A DNA stretch of 64,000 nucleotides from contig JBNRMW010000012.1 in the NCBI GenBank assembly GCA_050309795.1, positions 86,996 to 150,995 on the forward strand, read 5' to 3'. The stretch is from JBNRMW01 sp050309795. GTDB lineage: Bacteria > Bacillota_I > Bacilli_A > Erysipelotrichales > Erysipelotrichaceae. Numbering within the stretch: the stretch's first letter is position 1; each line of letters begins with the position of its first letter. A model generated the notes under the pieces. That model worked only from the letters and a program-made list of their open reading frames with translations, searched no databases and was not told where the DNA came from. Positions 59,211 through 64,000 of the stretch are shown piece after piece. The translations under genes were made by a program, and so were the position numbers.

Positions 59211-62200
59211 GTAGTTCCCGCAAGCGCGGGGGTGATCCTGTCGAACGAATCGATCGTCGGGTCAACGTTCAGTAGTTCCCGCAAGCGCGGGGGTGATCCT
59301 ATAGTTCTTGGATTGTGCCGATTTGTTGCTTAGTAGTTCCCGCAAGCGCGGGGGTGATCCTATGGATAGAATATGTTGCAAACGGAAATCAAAGTAGTTC
59401 CCGCAAGCGCGGGGGTGATCCTAAAACGATAAGAAACTCAAAGCAAGGCATCAGGTAGTTCCCGCAAGCGCGGGGGTGATCCTATAGTTTAGGAATGTAC
59501 ACCCATGTCGGTTTTGTAGTTCCCGCAAGCGCGGGGGTGATCCTGATCACTGGCTCTTCGACCTTTGGTTCCTGTTGTAGTTCCCGCAAGCGCGGGGGTG
59601 ATCCCAAAACTCAACCGATATCCAAGATATCCGAGAAGTAGTTCCCGCAAGCGCGGGGGTGATCCTTTCATCTTCGGTAGCATCTAAACCTTCCGCTAGT
59701 AGTTCCCGCAAGCGCGGGGGTGATCCTAAGAAAGAAGATATGGCCCAACTTCGAGTAACGTAGTTCCCGCAAGCGCGGGGGTGATCCTGTCTAATGTCAA
59801 ATTAACTCAAGACGAATATGGTAGTTCCCGCAAGCGCGGGGGTGATCCTACAAAATAATTCAGATTTTAAAAGGTCTAAAAGTAGTTCCCGCAAGCGCGG
59901 GGGTGATCCTGACACTCCAGTAACGATGGGTTTTTGATACGGGTAGTTCCCGCAAGCGCGGGGGTGATCCCAGAATATGTCTTGATTGTTGCACTGTACT
60001 TTCGTAGTTCCCGCAAGCGCGGGGGTGATCCCAAACCAAGTGCCACGACGCTTGTCCTTGTAAAGTAGTTCCCGCAAGCGCGGGGGTGATCCTGATAATC
60101 GCTTTCTACTTCGGCACTCAACACCAGTAGTTCCCGCAAGCGCGGGGGTGATCCTTGTCTTTGCGAAGATGTATTGTTCTCGATGCCTGTAGTTCCCGCA
60201 AGCGCGGGGGTGATCCCTCCTTGTTTTGATATATGTTTCCTATGACTTGGTAGTTCCCGCAAGCGCGGGGGTGATCCTTGTAAAGGTCACCAAAAATAGG
60301 CTTCGGTTTGGTAGTTCCCGCAAGCGCGGGGGTGATCCGCACTCGCTCGAAGATAGGCTCAAATAACGAGCGTAGTTCCCGCAAGCGCGGGGGTGATCCC
60401 TCCACTAAGCCCGAAAGAGCTAGAACACCGAAGTAGTTCCCGCAAGCGCGGGGGTGATCCTAAGTTCGTTGTGGTTTTCTTGTTGTTTTCTAAGTAGTTC
60501 CCGCAAGCGCGGGGGTGATCCCTCAATCCAGTCAGATGTCCGTATCACAGCCAAGTAGTTCCCGCAAGCGCGGGGGTGATCCCTAACTCCCATCTTAATT
60601 AACATCGCTTAAATGGTAGTTCCCGCAAGCGCGGGGGTGATCCGACATTCTAGTTTATGTCAATCAACGTGAAGCAGTAGTTCCCGCAAGCGCGGGGGTG
60701 ATCCTGACAAAAGACTTTGCCGAAGTGAATCTTGATAGTAGTTCCCGCAAGCGCGGGGGTGATCCGTGCGGGGAGACTTCTCAAGCAAAAAGATTGGTGT
60801 AGTTCCCGCAAGCGCGGGGGTGATCCTATGATAGGTTTCTGCTAGGTCACAAATCAGTGGTAGTTCCCGCAAGCGCGGGGGTGATCCTCCAATCTTTAAC
60901 GCTTTTGATGCCGTTCCAAAGTAGTTCCCGCAAGCGCGGGGGTGATCCTTTTACAACTTGCAAATGCGATGAAGCCGTTGGGTAGTTCCCGCAAGCGCGG
61001 GGGTGATCCCTCGGCTTTGTGCATCTCTTTGGCTGTTTCTCTGTAGTTCCCGCAAGCGCGGGGGTGATCCCGGATAGACAGATTTCCAGCCATTCATGAT
61101 TGAGTAGTTCCCGCAAGCGCGGGGGTGATCCCTATCTCAAGGGCAATTTGCTAGTTTGCTTTTAGTAGTTCCCGCAAGCGCGGGGGTGATCCCGGGATTA
61201 ATATCGTTGATGCAGAGTTAGGGTGGTAGTTCCCGCAAGCGCGGGGGTGATCCCGGGCATCTTCTACCCAGTTAAACACGGAAACAGTAGTTCCCGCAAG
61301 CGCGGGGGTGATCCTTAGGAGCAATTAGTGGAGTGACAAGAATCTACGTAGTTCCCGCAAGCGCGGGGGTGATCCTTAATTCAATTTGTCTTGCAAGTTC
61401 TTTCTTTTGTAGTTCCCGCAAGCGCGGGGGTGATCCTAGCCCTAGCATTGTGGGCTACTTTTACTCTGTGTAGTTCCCGCAAGCGCGGGGGTGATCCTAT
61501 GACGAGCCAAACGTATACACCGAGTTGCTCGTAGTTCCCGCAAGCGCGGGGGTGATCCCTTTAGTGTCAGGGTCTAGATTGACTTCTGGAGGTAGTTCCC
61601 GCAAGCGCGGGGGTGATCCCACGGTTTTCATGACAACCCTGTAGATGTTAAAGTAGTTCCCGCAAGCGCGGGGGTGATCCCGAGTACACTTCGGCAAATC
61701 GCTCTAACCGATAGTAGTTCCCGCAAGCGCGGGGGTGATCCTATCCAATTGTCTGGAAGGGACAGCGTATAGGCGTAGTTCCCGCAAGCGCGGGGGTGAT
61801 CCTGGTCAGTTCGCTAACACCGTCTATAACGTTTGGTAGTTCCCGCAAGCGCGGGGGTGATCCCGCCCTAACAGCGACAGGAGTGATTGTCCGAACGTAG
61901 TTCCCGCAAGCGCGGGGGTGATCCTAACTACACCACCCCTGGATTTTATTATCAAAAGTAGTTCCCGCAAGCGCGGGGGTGATCCTCGTTAACTTCAGTT
62001 TCTAAAGTGTTAAAATTAGTAGTTCCCGCAAGCGCGGGGGTGATCCTGGTGGGGAAATTCATCAATCACTAGCATTGACGTAGTTCCCGCAAGCGCGGGG
62101 GTGATCCTGCCCCTTTCCCGGATATGTTCCTGGTCCCATCGTAGTTCCCGCAAGCGCGGGGGTGATCCTGACAAAAGACTTTGCTGAGTTGAACTTGGAT

Positions 62201-62655
62201 AGTAGTTCCCGCAAGCGCGGGGGTGATCCCTGATTTTCAGCTGGTGCGTTACCATCGTGCCAGTAGTTCCCGCAAGCGCGGGGGTGATCCCAAAATACTA
62301 GGTATCTTTACATCCGGTGGGAAGTAGTTCCCGCAAGCGCGGGGGTGATCCCATATTTGGAGAATTACGGTGACTCAAGAAGAAGTAGTTCCCGCAAGCG
62401 CGGGGGTGATCCTCTAACCGAGTGTTATTTATACTGTCAATTTCAGTAGTTCCCGCAAGCGCGGGGGTGATCCTGCAGAAATAAGTGGTAAGATTACCGC
62501 AACCAGGTAGTTCCCGCAAGCGCGGGGGTGATCGCCGTTCAATCAACTCTTCAATATCCACGTCTTGGTAGTTCCCGCAAGCGCGGGGGTGATCCTATAG
62601 CAACTATGATAAATGCCTTTAAAGTCTCGTAGTTCCCGCAAGCACGGGGTAATCC
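59211..62655 (+). CRISPR. Type I-E CRISPR array, 57 repeats and 56 spacers
   Basis: The 28-bp repeat begins GTAGTTCCCG and ends GGTGATCC, with the stem CCCGC, loop AAGC, GCGGG. Spacers are 33 bp except numbers 15 and 16 (34 bp), and the period is otherwise exactly 61 bp. As far as read, all repeats are identical apart from number 55 (last base G) and number 57 (62629-62655, one base lost and two changed). That marks the far end as the old end and the cas2 side as the leader. Cutting by Cas6e after the stem would leave an 8-nt 5' handle GUGAUCC plus the next base. Of the 56 spacers, 33 begin with T, 20 with C, 3 with G and none with A. No spacer was found to match this window by eye. Confidence 0.97.
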
Positions 62656-62823
62656 CCAAAATGACGTCGAGCTATGTATTAATAACAACGGCTAAGCAAC
62701 AATAGCAAGTGTTGGCTAAACGATAAAAGGAATATGAATAATAGTAGTGTAAATTTCTCAAATCTTAATTTTTCCAGTATAGTTTATAATGTATTTAGTA
62801 ATGCTTGGAATAACAAGTGATAG

Positions 62824-62852
62824 GTAATTACCGTAGACACGAGGGATGATCC
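62824..62852 (+). repeat. Fossil CRISPR repeat beyond the array
   Basis: A 29-bp sequence beginning GTAATTACCGTAG and ending GATGATCC aligns with the repeat at about 21 of 29 positions with one inserted base. It lies 195 bp after the start of the last true repeat and is followed by T, as most repeats are. Confidence 0.55.
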
Positions 62853-62961
62853 TGACCTATATTTCATTAGCTTTGACACGCCTAAACATTCTTGTTATCT
62901 TTAGGATGTAAAAGTGATGTAGTCGTTCAGCAATTGGAGCTGTGGGATTACATTATTTTTT

Positions 62962-62989
62962 ATAGTTTCCGTACAAGATGGGGACTATT
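62962..62989 (+). repeat. Possible second fossil repeat (weak)
   Basis: The stretch ATAGTTTCCG then CAAG then GGGG resembles the repeat order but only at about 60-65 percent. This may be chance. Confidence 0.25.
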
Positions 62990-63078
62990 GGCTTGAAAAT
63001 TATGAGTTCAATGCACAAATGAAAGTCAGAAGATAACCGTTGAATCTTTTGACTTTTTTAGTTAGAATGAACAAACAA

Positions 63079-63087
63079 TGCTATACT
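63079..63087 (+). promoter_or_regulatory. Extended -10 promoter of the 63109 gene
   Basis: TGCTATACT (TATACT at 63082-63087) is an extended -10. It predicts transcription from about 63094, just in front of a GAGG site at 63097-63100 and the TTG at 63109. Confidence 0.55.
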
Positions 63088-63108
63088 AAATATAGCGAGG
63101 TACGGAGA

Positions 63109-63846
63109 TTGAAGAAAGATGTTCTAGATTTTATCCAAAACAACCAATCATCGATGGAAGCCTTGGGCGAGAAATCGATGTTTTTGAATGAAATAGAAGT
63201 CGAAAAAATTGTCCATATCGTAAGTGATGAAGTCGAAGAACAACAACTACAATTCATTATTGATCAACTAAACAAAAAGAGATATATCGGTTTATATACA
63301 AACATAAAAGTCAAAAAAGAAATTAAAGAAGCCTTTCGAAACATAGCTGTGAACCAACCAACCGAAAAGGAACTTCAAGACACAAGATTTATCCGCGGCT
63401 TAAACACCTTATTGTGGATGTTACTAGGTTTGGCAATGGTATGGTTGCTGGGGTCGCTTTACTATTCGAGACAAGGTTTTCCAATTACTCCAGACAACGA
63501 TGTCAAGCGGGTCTTCGCGCCCTTGTTAGTGCTTTTTATCTTGGCGACTGGCATTGATTGGATTCGGTTATATCTTGTAAAAAATCAATCGATTAACACC
63601 TATTTACAACTCAATTTATTTAGACCGCGCCGATTTAAAGCAAACGCGTGGTTGATTTTTGTTGATTATAAAAAACTCTATATTCACGTGTTAAGTAAAA
63701 CATTGGGACTGAATCACGGATGGTATAAACTTGAAAGTCCCGAAAGTATCCAGAACTTTCAACAAATAATTTCTAAGCACACCCCCTTATCAAAAAAGGA
63801 AGGCATGACTGAAAATCAGACATTGATTTGGCTATATGAAGAATGA
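63109..63846 (+). CDS. Two-helix membrane protein of unknown family
   Basis: This is a 245-residue protein. The first 95 residues are charged and helical (VEKIVHIVSDEVEEQQLQFIID). Two hydrophobic segments follow at about 101-120 (TLLWMLLGLAMVWLLGSLYY) and 137-158 (APLLVLFILATGIDWIRLYL). The remainder is a polar C-terminal domain with LFRPRRFKANAWLIFVDYKKL near 170-190. A TTG start at 63109 is chosen because a GAGG site lies 8 nt before it and the promoter at 63079 excludes the in-frame ATG at 63067. The family is not recognised, and there is no obvious link to CRISPR. Confidence 0.55.
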   Translation: MKKDVLDFIQNNQSSMEALGEKSMFLNEIEVEKIVHIVSDEVEEQQLQFIIDQLNKKRYIGLYTNIKVKKEIKEAFRNIAVNQPTEKELQDTRFIRGLNTLLWMLLGLAMVWLLGSLYYSRQGFPITPDNDVKRVFAPLLVLFILATGIDWIRLYLVKNQSINTYLQLNLFRPRRFKANAWLIFVDYKKLYIHVLSKTLGLNHGWYKLESPESIQNFQQIISKHTPLSKKEGMTENQTLIWLYEE

Positions 63847-64000
63847 AAACTTGGACAACATCGGTTGGACATTGGTCACCTTTCAAAGTAAATGCGATAG
63901 AAAGTAAAAATTGAAGAATTGATAAAGGAACGACCTTTTAAAGCGATAATATAAGGAAATTAAATTCAAAATCGACTATAATTAATGTAATCAGTAAAAT
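63847..64000. other. End of window, no feature supported
   Basis: This is 154 bp of AT-rich sequence after the membrane protein gene. No terminator, gene or repeat could be supported. A TATAAT near 63976 may be a promoter for a gene outside the window. Confidence 0.4.

Larger units (their letters stand above)
62656..63078. other. Region between CRISPR array and the 63109 gene
   Basis: This is AT-rich and without a gene. Apart from one clear and one weak fossil repeat, nothing is seen: no terminator for the array and no adjacent cas gene. Confidence 0.5.

Noticed and set aside
59489..62561. Many minus-strand open frames across the CRISPR array with repeated ITPALAGTT, DHPRACGNY and GSPPRLREL peptides
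   Set aside because: They are translations of the CRISPR repeat. The 61-bp period shifts frame by one each time, so the repeat is read in all three frames. They have no independent gene features.
59211..62655. Self-targeting spacers against genes in this window
   Set aside because: By eye no spacer matched the visible genes or the IS256 end. A proper alignment search would be needed to exclude it.

Overview
The window is chromosomal DNA of a low-to-moderate G+C bacterium of the Bacillota (Firmicutes). The reasons are strong GGAGG-type ribosome binding sites, a conserved rnmV-rsmA-ispE-glmU-prs block, AddAB instead of RecBCD, class Ib nrdIEF, a CIRCE heat-shock operator and an IS256 end. TGA is used as a stop, so this is genetic code 11 and not the Mycoplasma code. 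I cannot name the genus.

Layout. 1-427 is the end of an IS256 element that runs off the window, with its terminal inverted repeat at 427. 428-2273 holds one FMN reductase and a decayed ABC-transporter permease. 2274-5210 is mnmE-tatD-membrane protein. 5246-7212 carries a dual-domain polyphosphate kinase 2 and a DUF2500-like protein on the minus strand. 7340-15387 is one tightly packed nine-gene run (fhs, queT-like, yczE-like, phosphoesterase, rnmV, rsmA, ispE, glmU, prs) with a single clear promoter and terminator. 15649-21349 is addBA on the minus strand. 21486-27834 holds an unknown gene, exoA, a YigZ homologue and a degV-degV-sirtuin-nfo-epimerase run. 27922-34206 holds a padR/HAAS pair, tkt, a DEAD-box helicase and small genes. 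34245-40809 is a complete histidine degradation locus (hutH-hutU-ftcD-hutI on minus, fchA divergent). 40941-45348 includes a Ddl-like ATP-grasp gene and htpG under a CIRCE operator. 45572-49361 is nrdI-nrdE-nrdF-nrdH.

The accessory highlight is 49842-62655, a complete type I-E CRISPR-Cas system: cas3, cas8e, cas11, cas7, cas5, cas6e, cas1 and a cas2 gene fused to a DnaQ-type exonuclease. It is followed after only 23 bp by an array of 57 repeats and 56 spacers. The repeats have a 61-bp period and, apart from the last and the third-last, look identical. The first base of the spacers is T (33), C (20) or G (3) and never A, which suggests a PAM-derived base. Two distant spacers (25 and 49) match in 27 of 33 positions and encode nearly the same peptide, so they appear to come from the same site in two divergent phages. 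At least one fossil repeat lies beyond the degenerate end of the array.

How the genes work together. The hut genes turn histidine into glutamate and pass the formimino group to tetrahydrofolate. FchA and Fhs can then recover ammonia, formate and possibly ATP from it. AddAB, ExoA and Nfo are DNA repair enzymes, and AddAB-type nucleases are known to feed CRISPR adaptation in other bacteria. No rRNA, tRNA or intact prophage was found.
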